A stretch of DNA of 64,000 nucleotides from Episyrphus balteatus (Eukaryota; Arthropoda; Insecta; Diptera; Syrphidae), in contig NC_079135.1 in NCBI RefSeq assembly GCF_945859705.1, positions 119,727,551 to 119,791,550 on the forward strand, written 5' to 3'. Numbering within the stretch: position 1 is the first letter of the stretch; each line of letters opens with the position of its first letter. This document shows positions 24,515 to 36,509 of this stretch, piece after piece. Below the pieces are notes generated by a model. That model saw nothing but the letters and a program-made list of their open reading frames with translations. It made no database searches and had not been told where the DNA came from. Both the position numbers and the translations under genes were made by a program.

Positions 24515-25603
24515 GATTTGGTACTTCGAAAACTCGATTGCTAGACACCTCTAGAATATACTCACCAAATATTAGCTCTTTATCTTAAGGGGGGAAATCC
24601 CTCCAGACGACACCTTTTTTACTATTTTTTTATGAATAATCATTTTTAGCAAAAAAAAAACAAAACCGACTTCCATGGATCAAAACTGGGTTTTATGGTT
24701 TTTAAAATAGTTCCTATGGCTAAAAATGCACGGCACAAACTAGAGGCGTCAACTTTGAAAGGCTCCAGAGCCGCCATTTTGTTATTTTTTCATTTCAAAA
24801 ATTTTTTTTTTTTTTCAATTCTTGATAATGTCAGTAATATCTTGTCTTTTTCCAAATTTCAATAAGTGCTTTCAGTTTTTCATAAAAAAATAGTGAAAAA
24901 GGTGTCGTCTGGAGGGATTTCCCCCCTTAATGGGAAGGTATTCCGCTTTTCAATTTTCCATTTTTACATCAAGCTTCTACTAAAAAAAAAATATTTTTTT
25001 TATTAATTGAATTTTTAGCCAATTTTTTTACATATTCTTGTAGAAAATTGAACGCTCTACAAAAAAGGTTAAATACACTTTTTTGAATTATCTAACCGTT
25101 TAGTAGATATTTGAGGTCCAAATATCTACTTTTCAGTGAAGTAGAAAATTTTGAAAAGTAAAAAAAATTTTTATATTTTTGTTTAACTTTGACCTCGAAT
25201 ATCTTTCAAATGGTTAGATTAATAAAAAAAGTTAGCAAGACCTTTTTTGTGGAGCAATCTGTTTCCTACAAGAATATGTCATGCGCGTTTGATTATTATA
25301 ATTTTTCAATTTGTTACAAAATTAAGAACAAAAAACGAATTTTTAAAGATTTTCTCGATTTTTGGACCCCAAATATCTACTAAACGGTTAGATAATTCAA
25401 AAAGAGCGTTCAATTTTCTACAAGAATATGTAAAAAAATTGGCTAAAAATTCAATTAATAAAAAAAATATTTTTTTTTAGTAGAAGCTTGATGTAAAAAT
25501 GGAAAATTGAAAAGCGGAGGACCTTCCCATTAAGATAAAGAGCTCATATTTGGTGAGTATATTCTAAAAGTGTCTAGCAATCGAGTTTTCGAAGTACCAA
25601 ATC
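24515..25603. repeat. 1.1-kb palindromic element with diverged centre
   Basis: From GATTTGGTACTTCGAAAACT at 24515, the left arm is repeated in reverse complement ending at 25603. The pairing includes CATCAAGCTTCTACTAAAAA, 'attgaatttttagccaattt' and 'tctaaccgtttagtagatat'. Arms pair until about 25120 on the left and 25365 on the right; the 245-bp centre is not palindromic. The left arm is longer because it carries the TTAA-flanked MITE at 24599-24926. Open frames at 25189-25480 lie in the right half and are not called. Confidence 0.88.
24599..24926. mobile_element. TTAA-flanked MITE, 328 bp
   Basis: Inverted ends of about 45 bp, starting GGGGGGAAATCCCTCCAGAC, are flanked by TTAA on both sides (24595-24598 and 24927-24930). 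The opposite arm of the surrounding palindrome has the uninterrupted text CCCATTAAGATAAAG at 25534-25548 with a single TTAA, which shows the pre-insertion sequence. TTAA use points to a piggyBac-like enzyme; the ends differ from those of the element at 14153. Confidence 0.92.
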
Positions 25604-25609
25604 AAAAAA

Positions 25610-26300
25610 ACGAATTTCCATTTTTTTGACCCACCCTATACATAGCTCACTAACTACTTATTCCTGGATTCCTTTCCAACAATGTTTGAAGGAAATCTCT
25701 TTAGGAGCTGTGACTGTTAATCCTATTGTCCACGAGAACATTTAAGCTAGCACCTAATTAGTCAAAATAATGAATAAATATATATTCTTTAACAAGGACT
25801 ATGACATAATGCGGTAGTTAAATTGGTGTATTGACAATAAATCCAATACTCATTGCGTGAATTTAATAAATGAAAATGCTACTCCATACAAACAAACACA
25901 TTGCAAAACTACTCTTCATTCAATACAGATATCCATTACCTTTTCTGTCAGATCCACTTGTCCTAGCCATATAATCATTAAAACCCAAACCTATAAAATT
26001 TAGGTCATTTCCACAATAGACCTCACTTTTCTCCAACAATCATTTATCTGTGGAATGTGTATTTATGGGCACTCTACTCATCTAATGGCTAGGCAAAGAG
26101 CCCCTTCGGATGAATGGCACTCTCTGATGTGCCATTGCCATGTGTGCCTCTAAAAACCCTGCCATGCATGTACCAATTTTCGATGCAAACATTCCACATC
26201 TAAGGTACCTTTATGTGTAGTAATCAATCAAAGCAATTCGTTAAAATTTTTGGTCTTGACATCGTTGTGTCGCTATGGCTAAGTTTCGAACTAAAACAGA
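25610..26300. other. Intergenic, nothing recognised
   Basis: Unique-looking sequence, somewhat less AT-rich than its neighbours (for example GATGAATGGCACTCTCTGAT near 26109). No domain-bearing open frame. Confidence 0.35.
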
Positions 26301-26307
26301 GAGAGGA

Positions 26308-26830
26308 CCTAGTTTGGGCGCCAAGTAAAATAATTCATTGACAAAGCGACCGCACACTTTATTGGCGTAAAACGAAGTAGATGGACAGTATTGCCAACCC
26401 AACTGAACTGGCACCCATTAAATCATCATCTGAGGAACACGGCGCGCTCAAAAGCTGTGCAGCACTCGAAACGACTATAATTATTGTCCTCGCTTCCATA
26501 AACACCCCACAGGATCATCAAGGTTGGGCGAAAATTGAATTTCCATTTAATGGAAACCACACACACAGGATTAAGCACAGGAATAATATTGAAATTCAAT
26601 TTAAATTCCAACGAAACGAACGACGACGATGGACGTCGACTCCGTTGGACGGGACCAAACGTTTACTGTCCAACAACGCCAACATCCAATATCGCAACAT
26701 TCAACCGTTGACTGGGTATATATAGCGCGCTTGAAGCAGACCTGCTAGCGCCACGTTTTTCGACCCCCCCCCCCCCCCCAAAATTGCAAATTTAATGATC
26801 CCCAGCCCGGCCCAGTTGATTTCGATGATG
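26308..26830 (-). mobile_element. LTR-retrotransposon 5' LTR remnant plus primer-binding site
   Basis: On the minus strand TGGCGCCCAAACTAGG (26323 to 26308) looks like a tRNA primer-binding site, which should directly follow a 5' LTR. Upstream on that strand (higher coordinates) the sequence is laid out as an LTR. It has TATATATA at 26717-26724, about 360 bp of GC-richer sequence, then AATAAAGTG at 26355-26363, and ends TTATTTTACT at 26324. The outer boundary is unresolved; AGTCATCATC near 26833 is one candidate. No gag or pol follows at lower coordinates, so only an LTR with adjacent leader remains. The 114-residue frame at 26381-26725 lies antisense to this LTR and is probably fortuitous. 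Confidence 0.6.
26764..26779. repeat. Poly(C) run of 16
   Basis: Sixteen consecutive C bases, unusual in this AT-rich window, just upstream (minus-strand sense) of the LTR TATA box. Confidence 0.95.
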
Positions 26831-26839
26831 ACTGAAGTG

Positions 26840-28180
26840 TAATTAAAAATTTAAAGCGCAAAAATTGTACTGAAGGACGTAAAGTCCAGTGAGTGATTCA
26901 AAGACACTACCGACTACTGACCTGACCACATAAAAATTAAGCATCCATCCAGGAGAAGGATGCTTGTGACAACAACAACAATCACAACATATCATAGAGG
27001 AAGAGACGATGAAGACGGGAGGAAGAGAGTAGGTACTTGTGCACTATGGACAGGATTCAATGACAATCAAGGATCATTTTTCAGTGGTCAGCAAGTCCTA
27101 CGGATGAGGGAATTTGTTTAATTTAAATAATTTCGATGAGGATGAGGCAAAAGGATGTCCTGGTCCTTTTTGGAGCACAATACCAGGATGTGGTCAAGAG
27201 TTTAAAAAAAAATTATATATGTATTTTTTTTTTATTTAATTGTCAGAGAGCCTGGCATTATTTACATTCAGAGCATTCAATTATTTACGCATATGTACGC
27301 AAACTCTCCCACCATCACAATGATGTTCTATACAAAAACATAAGGGTAAATATTATAGATAGTTGGGATATATTTTTGAGTAGAAATTTAATACGTGCAA
27401 TTAAAAAAATTTAAATTAAATTTTAAAGATACCGTGATGATATAGTTTTTTTTTTGTCTGTTTATTTATATCTCTCATTATAAAAAGAATGCTCACACTT
27501 TTGCATAATATTGATTTTGACAGGTTTTTTTTTTTATTTTTTTGAACAATCATTTTTTTAAATTGCATAATTTACAACATACAGAATGCAACACCAACGC
27601 ACAATAAATGCCCGGTCGTGTCGTGGCATAGTGCAGTTCATCTTAAATCATTTTGGGTTTGGTTTTTTTTAAAAACGAAGTTAAATCCGAATTTAATTTC
27701 ATTTTATGTATATGCGAATGTGGATGATGTATGACTGAATTAATGTTGGTTTCTCTTCAAGTTAAATAAACAAAAATTAACAGAGGACTGACAGAAAATT
27801 TTTCACATAAGGTAAAGTTTTAATGTAAAAATTTTTAACTTTTTAATTTAATTTGGGTATAAGTAGGTAGGGTTAACCCTATATACTCAAAAATGTTAAG
27901 CTTATTACTGAAATTTATACTTGAAAATAAAGTTGATTTTTTTTTGTGTTGCGTGAAGTAACATGTAGGGTTGGAAATCATGGAGGTGGAATATTTGGGT
28001 TTCAGGCATTTTTTTTTAATCAAAACAATATTAATTTAAAGATTTTTTTTCTTATTTGCGCCAATTAAAATAATAGGCAAGCATTTAGAAATATATTCGT
28101 TTTTGGTAATAAAAGTGTTCATCTCTATTTTATTATGAGTAATATATATTACAGTGTGCAAGTGTTTTCAAAAAAAAAAA
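26840..28180. other. Intergenic, nothing recognised
   Basis: Contains a GACAACAACAACAATCAC tract near 26968 and several T runs. The open frames at 27136-27414 (plus) and 27835-28023 (minus) are not recognised. Confidence 0.35.
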
Positions 28181-28489
28181 AGAGGTTGTCTGTAAAGCTG
28201 GTTTACGGACGATGATTTTACGTGATAACGTCATCAGAAAACAGGCTGTGTGCTTTTGTTTAAAATGAGTCAATTGAAGCGTTTAGGTACTTATTTCAAA
28301 CAATTTAGAAGAAAAAGCTAACAAAAATACCTTTTTATTTTCTCATTTTAAAAGCTTACAAAAAAAAATTATGCAAGCCAAGTATTTTTTCTTAAATTAA
28401 ATTTTTACAATGCTCAAAAAGTATAAAAATAATTTATTGAAAACAATCATTTTCACCAAAAAAAAAGCAAAAACAACATGAATTTTTAT

Positions 28490-29180
28490 CTTCTCACGTC
28501 ATTAATTCCATTTTTTCCCTAACAACCTATAAAAAATTGTATACCATCTGAAAGCTTATTGTCTTAGCTCAAAATATATTTATATCGATCAGGTCTATGA
28601 GAAATCTACAAAAAGAGTTTGAACTCGATCAAATTTCATTAAAAAAAGCAAAAAAACATTTATTTTTATGTCATCACGCTATGGAATCAATTTTTTTGTT
28701 TGACAGCCTATACAAAATATATACCATGAAAGCTTATTATTTTACCTTTCATATGACGTATTAATCTCATTTCAAAAATGCCTACAAGAGAAGTAAGAAT
28801 TTTTAAAGTCAACCATGTCGAATTTCCAGACTGAGATTACGGTACTTCCCACACTGGTGGCTGTTCGGGGGTCATCAGATCTCCACTGGTGTTTTGAGAT
28901 TTTTCGCAAGTTTCTTTGATTTACCATTGTGTAGCTTGTAGTTAGTCTACCGTTATGTGTTATATACCAAATGAAAGTTAATTGTATCATAATGCTCATA
29001 AAAGTTTAATAAAATTTCTGTCTGCTCTTGGTGAAAAGTTATAACCTGTTGAATTGTAAAATTTTATTTTACCGTTATCTCAAAATTGTGTTTACGAAAA
29101 TGATTGAAACTTCGCACACATTTAGTCGTGGTTATGGTCTATCATTACTCCATATTTTGTATTCCTGTATCTATTAAAGA
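28490..29180 (+). repeat. Dispersed repeat copy (60840-61860 family)
   Basis: Shares ordered landmarks with 60840-61860 and, reversed, with 31390-32965. These include GAAAGCTTATTGTCTTAGCT, 'atatcgatcaggtctatgag', AACCATGTCGAATTTCCAGA and CTGAGATTACGGTACTT. This copy is the most diverged of the three. The family shows no coding potential and I cannot name it. Confidence 0.8.
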
Positions 29181-30600
29181 AAAAAAGATAAAAATAAAAA
29201 ACGATGAAAATCGGTTAAAAACGATCAAAAAACGTGTTTTTTAAAAACTTGTTTCTTCGGTCAGTCAAAACTCACTAAACGATTCTAATTTTTTGCACAT
29301 GTATGCATAAGGCCAAACCTACATGTCCTATAAGTTTGAGATTTTTTGAACGCTCAAAAAAAAAAAGCTAAAAATCAAAAACTACCCAAAATATCCCTAA
29401 AAAACAAGGTGTTTTTTAAAAATTCATATTTCGAAATGCAGAGTGTTGGAAAAAAATCAGACGCCTATTTTTTTTCCCTCATCTTTCACCTGGCACCTTT
29501 AGAATTGTCAAAAAAAAATTTCCCTACCCAAAATCATCATTTTGTCATAGCCCCAACACGTGTACAACATTCAAACAAAACGTTATAGCTTAGTTTCAAA
29601 ATTTTTTAGAATTTTTTCTTAAATGCAGTTATTCTTGGATTAGTCTCATCTATCTATAGCAAAAAAAAAAACAACTCTCTACAACTTCGCGATTAGATGT
29701 TAGCCCAAATTTCATCTATCCGTTTTACCCCTGTTTACCCTATTAAATGATGGAATTTTTAAAAGTCCTTCATTTACATTATCTTTCAAATAAGCTATAG
29801 AAGATTTTTGTATCTCTAATAGTTTATTTTTAATTTTTAATTAAAATTTTTGCCGCACTGCAAAAGTGCGAGAGTGGAACGGGAGAAAATAGCGTCACTT
29901 TTTTGTGGTGGCTGCCATGGTTCATCGATTTATAAGACGTTATCACGTCAAAAATTAAGACGTTTTCACCAATGAATTTTTCCCCTATTTCGGACCTGAG
30001 AAATCGAATGGCATCATTAGTTTTTCGATTCATCGGTACGAATCCAAACAAAATTTTTTTCTGTAGCTTTTTCAATAATTTTGAACATTTTGTACGATTT
30101 AAAGTCACATTTTTCTTACAAAAAAAAGTTTATATTGCTATTAATTCTGCTCAAACGTAATTTACTGCTTGTATAAAGACAATATAAAAAACTTCGAGTA
30201 ATTCATTTGACAATTTAGTGTTTGAAGATGAGAAATAAACTCGAAATATATTGGTTTTAAAATTGTATAAAAAAAGCATTTTATTGAACTAATGGAACGA
30301 TACAAATATTAAATATAAATAATCTAAAAGTTTAGCAAGACAAATTTTCAATACCTATTAATTTTTTTTTTTTTTTATTCAAGAAATTTTGCATTTTTTG
30401 CATTATTTTAAAATAATACAATATTAAGATATACATTTTTACAAAGCCAGGAGTTTATTTCTATCTGTAAAATTAAAATCAAGTAAACTGAATGAAGTGA
30501 TCTTGGAAAAATAGTCTTTAAATACTTAAGAATTTAAGTATAAACGTTCAATTTTTCATCATCATTATTCTTACTTTCTATCCCAAACGCAACGTTCTTA
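29181..30600. other. AT-rich, unclassified repeat-like sequence
   Basis: Runs of A/T with phrases typical of decayed repeats. ACGTGATAACGTC near 28229 recurs in reverse (GACGTTATCACGT) at 29936-29948, suggesting this block may be bounded by related inverted sequences. The 92-residue minus-strand frame at 29830-30108 is not recognised and overlaps a plus-strand frame. Confidence 0.35.
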
Positions 30601-30730
30601 TCAAATTTCATTGGGGTGGCCCATCAATTTTGTTTTCACTCAAAAAAAAAAACTTTTAACCATAATATTCGTATAGACGCTTCGTATAGATTCAGATACT
30701 TTTTCCATTAAACCCACATTTTCTCAACAC

Positions 30731-31200
30731 CTTAAAAAAAACACCCTTTCACACGAAAAAATTTAGTCTTATTTTATTCGTAGTTCTTATAGCAAAGACA
30801 ACATTTTTAATAAATAAGTATACCATTGATTTTATTGGACTTGTAGCGGATTTTCCTTTTTTCACAAAAAAACACCCTTTCACCTAAAATATTTTTAAAG
30901 ACTACATATTTAAATTCTTGGTTTCTGTTATAAATGAAAAATGTCCACCAATTTGTACTGGGGTATCATTTTTTTCCCAGTTTTTTTGGTGCTTGTTCTG
31001 AATTTTATCATTTCTTAAAAACACCCTTTCACTCAAGATAGTTTTGTAGAGTCTTTAGATTCTTAGTTCTTATAATAAACGAAACTTTTTCATCAAGTTA
31101 AATAAATTAACAACATTTATGTCAGCTGTTATGATACCTTACTTACACAAAACTCAACCTATCAAAAAAACACCCAAAATATTTTTAAAAACTTTATGAA
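30731..31200. repeat. Degenerate ~130-150-bp tandem repeat, four units
   Basis: AAAACACCC(TTTCAC) followed about 25 bp later by AATATTTTTAAAGACT- or ATTTAGTCTTA-like text and then TTCTTAGTTCTTATA recurs near 30731, 30862, 31013 and 31163. The units are strongly diverged. Confidence 0.55.
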
Positions 31201-31389
31201 TCCTCTGTCCCTACTTTATCTAAAACCTTCATCCCAAATTTCATCAGTGTATTATTTAACATGTTAAAGTAAAAATAAGGACCCTTGTTTGTAATGGGCA
31301 ATAACTTCTTTTAGAGCAATTTTGAAGTCATTAGATTCAGAATCAAAACATACCTTAAAAAAATGTGTTATAGTCCACAAACATTTTTC

Positions 31390-32965
31390 ACTATTTTATT
31401 TTGAAGTGAAAACTTCTTTAGTATCGTAGTGATTTGAAACAAAATGAAACGAAAATGCGACACGACTTCAACTTGTTATAACTTTTTTGTTTTAATAGAT
31501 AGATGAATGAAATTTGTACTGTAGATAGGTAATTAAATAATATATTATTGTACAAAATTTCAATGGGAGCGGGTCATAATTCTGCTTGTCAAAATTCTGT
31601 ACGACAAAATTCTGTGGGGTCAAAATACTGTAATACCATAATTCTGTACGTCATTATACTGTAAATACAAAATTCTGTACGTCAAAATACTGTATGAACA
31701 AAATACTGACATGCAAAATTCTGTTTTCTAAAATTCTGTACGGCAAAATACTGTATATCAAAATTCTGTAAAAATGCTGTAAAAAAATATCGTTTTGATA
31801 ATGTAAAAAAGTGCGCGCGCACTTTTTTACATTATCAAAACGATATTTTTTTACAGCATTTTTACAGAATTTTGATTTACAGAATTTTGATATACAGAAT
31901 TTTGAAATATAGTATTTTGACCAACCAGAATTTTGCTATACAGAATTTTGACTTTCAGAATTTTGTTCCTACAGCATTTTGCACATACAGAATTTTGACA
32001 TACAGTATTTTGGCATACAGTATTTTGAATACAGAATTTTGCAACATACAGAATTTCGACCCCAACCCAATTTCAATTAAGTTCATATTCAAAATTCGGA
32101 GATAACGGTAAAAAGATGTTCTTTTCCAACACACGTTATATCTTTTGATCTAGTGCACATACAAATTTGATTTAACTTTAATACGCATTCTTCTAACATA
32201 ACCTTTTATTTGATATATCACACATAACGTTACGTGCTTTACAAGTTACACAATCTTAAATTGAAAAAAATTTTAAAATACCTCAAAACACCTGTGGAGA
32301 TCTGTTGGCGATGACCAGCTATCAGTGTAGGAAAGTACCGTAATCTCAGTCTGGAAATTCGACATGGTTGACTTTAAAAAATTCTAACTTCTTTTGTAGA
32401 CATCTTTGAAATAAGATTTATCCATCATTATACAAGGTGAAACAATAAGCTTTCACATGGTATAAAATTTTTTATAGGTTGTCAAACAAAAAAATTGATT
32501 TAAAGCATGAGAACATAAAAATAATAGTTTTTTTGCTTTTTAGATGAAATTTCATCGAGTTAAAAAAATTCTAGCTCTTTTTGTACATGTCTCATACAAC
32601 TGATCGATATATATATTTTGAGCTAAGACAATAAGCTTTCAGATGGTATAAAAATTTGTATAGGTTGTTTGGGAAAAAATGGATTTAATAGCGTGAGAAG
32701 ATAAAAATACGTGTTTTTTTGCTTTTTTTGATGGAAATTGATCGAGTTCAAAAAATTCTAGCTCTTTTTGTAGATGTCTCATAGAACTGATCGATATATA
32801 TATTTTGAGCTTAGACAATAAGCTTTCAGATGATATAAGATTTATATAGGTTGTCATATAAAAAACATGGATTTGAAGGTGATAGAATAAAAATAGGTAG
32901 ATTTTTTCTATTTTTTTATTTTTGCTAGAAAAATGATTTTTTAAGGTTTCACTTCTACCACGTGT
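31390..32965 (-). repeat. Dispersed repeat copy split by a fold-back element
   Basis: The reverse complement of this stretch matches 60840-61860 closely. It runs from the CACGTGTGAATTGCACACAT motif at its right end (32960) to 'gaagtcgtgtcgcattttcg' near 31444. The match is interrupted by the 504-bp insertion at 31565-32068. The open frame at 32639-32974 (minus) lies wholly inside the repeat. Confidence 0.88.
31565..32068. mobile_element. 504-bp fold-back (MULE-like?) element, 9-bp target duplication
   Basis: The element is flanked by the 9-bp direct repeat AATTTCAAT (31556-31564 and 32069-32077). Its ends are GGGAGCGGGTCATAATTCTG and, reversed, GGGTTGGGGTCGAAATTCTG. Both arms consist of about ten degenerate ~19-bp units of CAAAATTCTGTAYGT / CAAAATACTGTA. 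The middle is a perfect 120-bp palindrome (31757-31876) with no spacer, centred on GTGCGCGCGCAC. That centre (31816/31817) is exactly the midpoint of the element. A 9-bp duplication with GGG ends is typical of Mutator-like transposons; this assignment is inference. It encodes no protein. Confidence 0.88.
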
Positions 32966-32990
32966 GAATTGCACACATGATTTTTTTTTT

Positions 32991-33248
32991 ATATATGTGC
33001 CCTTAATTATGAAAGTGGACTAAGTCACTCCTAAAAATGGCATCAAATCTAGCCTAAAAATAATTATTTTTTAAGGGGTAAAGTTTATTTGAACGCGAAA
33101 TTGCAGTAAATAAACTTCTTTATTGCTTCTCTAGTGATTTCATAAAAGAAATATAATTAAATCGGTACAAGAAAATTATTATGTAAGTTTTTCTTTAAAC
33201 AATGCAAAAAGTGACTTAGTCCACTTTCATAATCAAGGGCACATATAT
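32991..33248. mobile_element. MITE, 258 bp
   Basis: Inverted ends of 38 bp with one mismatch, beginning ATATATGTGCCCTTAATTAT and containing AAAGTGGACTAAGTCAC, lie at 32991-33028 and 33211-33248. It sits at the outer end of the dispersed repeat copy 31390-32965, right after its T run. Confidence 0.88.
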
Positions 33249-33259
33249 TTTATAACCTC

Positions 33260-36055
33260 CACGACTCCACCCCTTCCCTCTTGTCCGCGAAAAACCATCC
33301 TTCCACACAATTTTTTGCTAACACTTTTTTTTTATCTTTGGTTCTTATCCGAAGAGCAAACTTTTTGACAAATTTCATGAACATATAACAATGTTTGAAC
33401 ATTTTTCAAAAAATTAATTTTGCATGCCATTTTTTAAAAATAAATCAACACCTACATATATAAAACACAAAACTTCAAAAATATATAGATATCAACCCGT
33501 GTTTTAGAAAGTTTAGTTTTGTTTCTTTTTTAGACAATAAACACTTAAAACCTTTTGCACTAAACCGATAGTTTCGTTTACAAGAAAGTCCGATATATAA
33601 AAAACGGTAGGGAATCAAAAAATATTTTTTTATTCGAAATTAAGATCTCATTTTGAATATACACTTAAGAGCAAAAAAACGGAATCAAAAAAGATAATTT
33701 TTATTTAAAACAAAAATTGCAATGGATAAAATAATGTTTCTTCAAGTTTTATGGTCTCATTTAAAAGCTTGAATTTTTTACTTTTAATTGTTGGTAAAAA
33801 CTTCAAAATGCATACGATAGTATCATAGCTATCTGTCAATAAATTGCACTTCATTTTTTTCTAAATGTTAAATTTTCTTGATATTCTCTGCTTCAATTTC
33901 AGTTTTTTTTTCCTACCGTTACTATTGACGTTATCTGTCAATAAATTGCACTTAATTTTTTTTAAATGTTAAATTTTCCAGATACTCTCTGTTTCAGTTT
34001 CAGTCTTTTTTTGCTTACATGCTTCATTTATGTTGATTGGATCCTTATAAAGTGAACGGGTTTTAAAGTTCCTAGTATTGATTTAAAGCCTTTGTTTCAA
34101 GCTTTTTAATGGTGCAATTAACATTCATGTATGTCAATTACATCCTGGCCAATTAACGTTTTAAAAAAACTCAAAAGTTTGATTCCATTTTTTTGCTCCT
34201 AAGTGTAGATCAATGCCAACTAATTAATGGTATAGAAAAGGGAAATAATAAATTTTCCACAACCAAACTGCGAAAAAGTGGATTGGAAGATAAAAATCGT
34301 TCTTTTGAGGCGATTCTGAGTTTTTGAATTTCCAAAAACACTATTTTTGTGATGATTAAAAAATAATTAAATTAAAAATGAAAATAAAAACTGTTAATAT
34401 GTAATTTTGTTCAACTTTTGCCCTCTGAAAAATGGATTGGTATGGCACTGGTCTAATATGCCCACTATGGGAAAACTTTTCCATCATTCACATACATATG
34501 TATTAGGTAATACATATTCGTATTCTTTAATTCGCTTATTTAATAGAAATACTCCAGAGGCGGTAAAAAGGACACATAACATCTACCTCCCTAATATTCG
34601 CATCTATAATGTCAACGTCAACCATAAACATAAACAAATATCAAACATTTTATTTAACTTAAAAGTTATTTGTTATTCAATGTTTGTTTGTGTATATAAC
34701 GACAACTATGACGGTTACATTCATTAAACATGAACTTTTCTTCAACTTCAAATGAAAACATGCAGCAGCAGCACAAAAGTTATAGAACTCTCAACTGAAA
34801 AAGTTTAAAAGTTTCTAGTAATTTCAAAACCCTTTATAGATAATAAGTTTGAATCTAGTGGGACGAAAAATGGATGAAGAAAAAAATATAACAAAAAAAA
34901 ATACAAAAATATAAAACTAAATGTACATAACTTTTATCCGATCTGTGTATATGCATTAGTGGTGGTGGTAGAGAGATGATGATGATTCCTTAGAGAACAT
35001 CAGCATCATTATCATTGCTATTCCATTTAAACTTATTTTCAAGTTTAAGAGACAAGTCATGGTTTTAAGAAAAAAAAAAAACAAAAATTAGTGATTCTAT
35101 CGACAAAATATTTAAACCAAATGGTTCAGCAATTTATATCTCCTGAAAACAGCGGTATATCTAAGGTTTATCTTTGGTTACAACCAAGTGCATGCTTGAT
35201 CTTGATTTGAACCACTGATTAAACAAAGGCTGAACCACTTTTGTACAACTGGCTCTTAGTTTAAACCAGAGTTCAGTACTTTGTACATTCTAAGATCGGC
35301 GGATTAGCTAAGGTTTAACTATGGTTCTAGGTTAATTTATGTTTAAATAGCCAAATGTGTGCTTAAATCATCAATCAGACCTGAACCATAACTATTTACT
35401 GACATCGGTGAGTTAAAAATTTAAACCAAGGTTTGACCACGTTGTGCAAGTACATGCAACTTAGTTGTATGTTTAAGTGTTTTCTTGTTTCATGTCTCTT
35501 TTTTTTCTACTATATTTTTAAATATTTACTAATGCCACATTGAAACAAGAATTTTCTGCGTTTGTTGTCTCTTTGGGGGAATAAGTTTTGCTCGAGGGTG
35601 GACAATGGACTTTTATAAAAAAAAAAATAAAAAGTTTCATTCTGTATTTATAATGCGGATTTGTGCAAGGAAGTTTTTATTTTGAGTTGTTGTTGTTGTT
35701 GACATGAATAGATCATCGGGTTAGAGTTTTATATATTTTAAGAAAAAGAAATGTCGTTATTCTATTTATGTTAAGAAAAGTTAAAAAGTTTGAAGATATT
35801 GTTAGCGATTCAATTTTATGTGATTTTCCATAGAAAAAAAAGAATTGAATCGAATATTGAAAGAAGTATAGAAATGCACAACTTTTATTTGCAAAAGTTT
35901 TACTTTTTTTTCTAAGTAATGGACTATGCAATGGCATTCAATAAAAAATGTTTGTTAGAAAACTAGAGACCTTGCACAGTCATTGCTTGAAAATAACCTA
36001 CTAAAATATTGAAGGATCTTTGTCAGGGTGACAATTTTATTATTGAATAGACAAA
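33260..36055. other. Intergenic, weak internal repeats only
   Basis: AT-rich. 'tatctgtcaataaattgcactt' occurs twice (about 33829 and 33931) with similar downstream text, a weak ~100-bp duplication. Loosely similar phrases (TTAAACCA, GGTTTAACTATGG, TGAACCAC) recur at 35100-35450. The 106-residue plus frame at 34407-34727 is not recognised. Confidence 0.4.
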
Positions 36056-36059
36056 CAAC

Positions 36060-36196
36060 ATAGCTGCGTTCCTCTGGGAATATTTATCTACTGCTTCAAG
36101 CTGCTTTGAACTACTTTTTCAATAGAGCAAAAGAAGTTCAAAGAATAGTTTTAAGTACATAGCAGTAGATAAATGTTCCCAAAGGAACGCAGCCAT
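36060..36196. mobile_element. MITE, 137 bp
   Basis: Inverted ends of about 35 bp with three mismatches: ATAGCTGCGTTCCTCTGGGA on the left, ATGGCTGCGTTCCTTTGGGA reversed on the right, both running into ATTTATCTACTGCT. The loop is about 65 bp. No clear target duplication. Confidence 0.8.
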
Positions 36197-36448
36197 AATC
36201 ATCAGTTATTGAATCAAGGGGCACGGTAGTGCCCAGCCAAGTTCTCTAGCAACTTTGGCACTACACCCTTATTTACAGGAAACAACTCAGGCCATTTTCG
36301 ACCCCCCTCTAACTTCCACACCAAAGATGCTAGAAATTTCAAACTCGCTACATTTATTGAACTTGTCAAAACCAAACTCCTCACAAAATTTCAGCCTTTT
36401 ACGATGAGTAGTTTCTGAGATATAGGGCTTCAAAAATCGCAAAAACCG

Positions 36449-36507
36449 TAACTGACTGACTGACTGACTGATTGACTGACTGACTGACTGACTCACTCAC
36501 TCACTGA
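36449..36507. repeat. Tetranucleotide repeat (ACTG)n/(ACTC)n
   Basis: About 14 units of ACTG changing to ACTC. It is directly followed by the ~147-bp tandem repeat. Confidence 0.97.
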
Positions 36508-36509
36508 CA

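Noticed and set aside
26381..26725. 114-residue plus-strand open frame
   Set aside because: It lies antisense inside the LTR, has no recognisable domain, and is explained by locally higher G+C content.
29830..30108. 92-residue minus-strand open frame
   Set aside because: No recognisable family; overlaps an opposite-strand frame in AT-rich repeat-like DNA.
32639..32974. 111-residue minus-strand open frame
   Set aside because: It is contained in a dispersed repeat whose other copies do not keep the frame.
34407..34727. 106-residue plus-strand open frame
   Set aside because: No domain or splice context; composition like the surrounding non-coding DNA.
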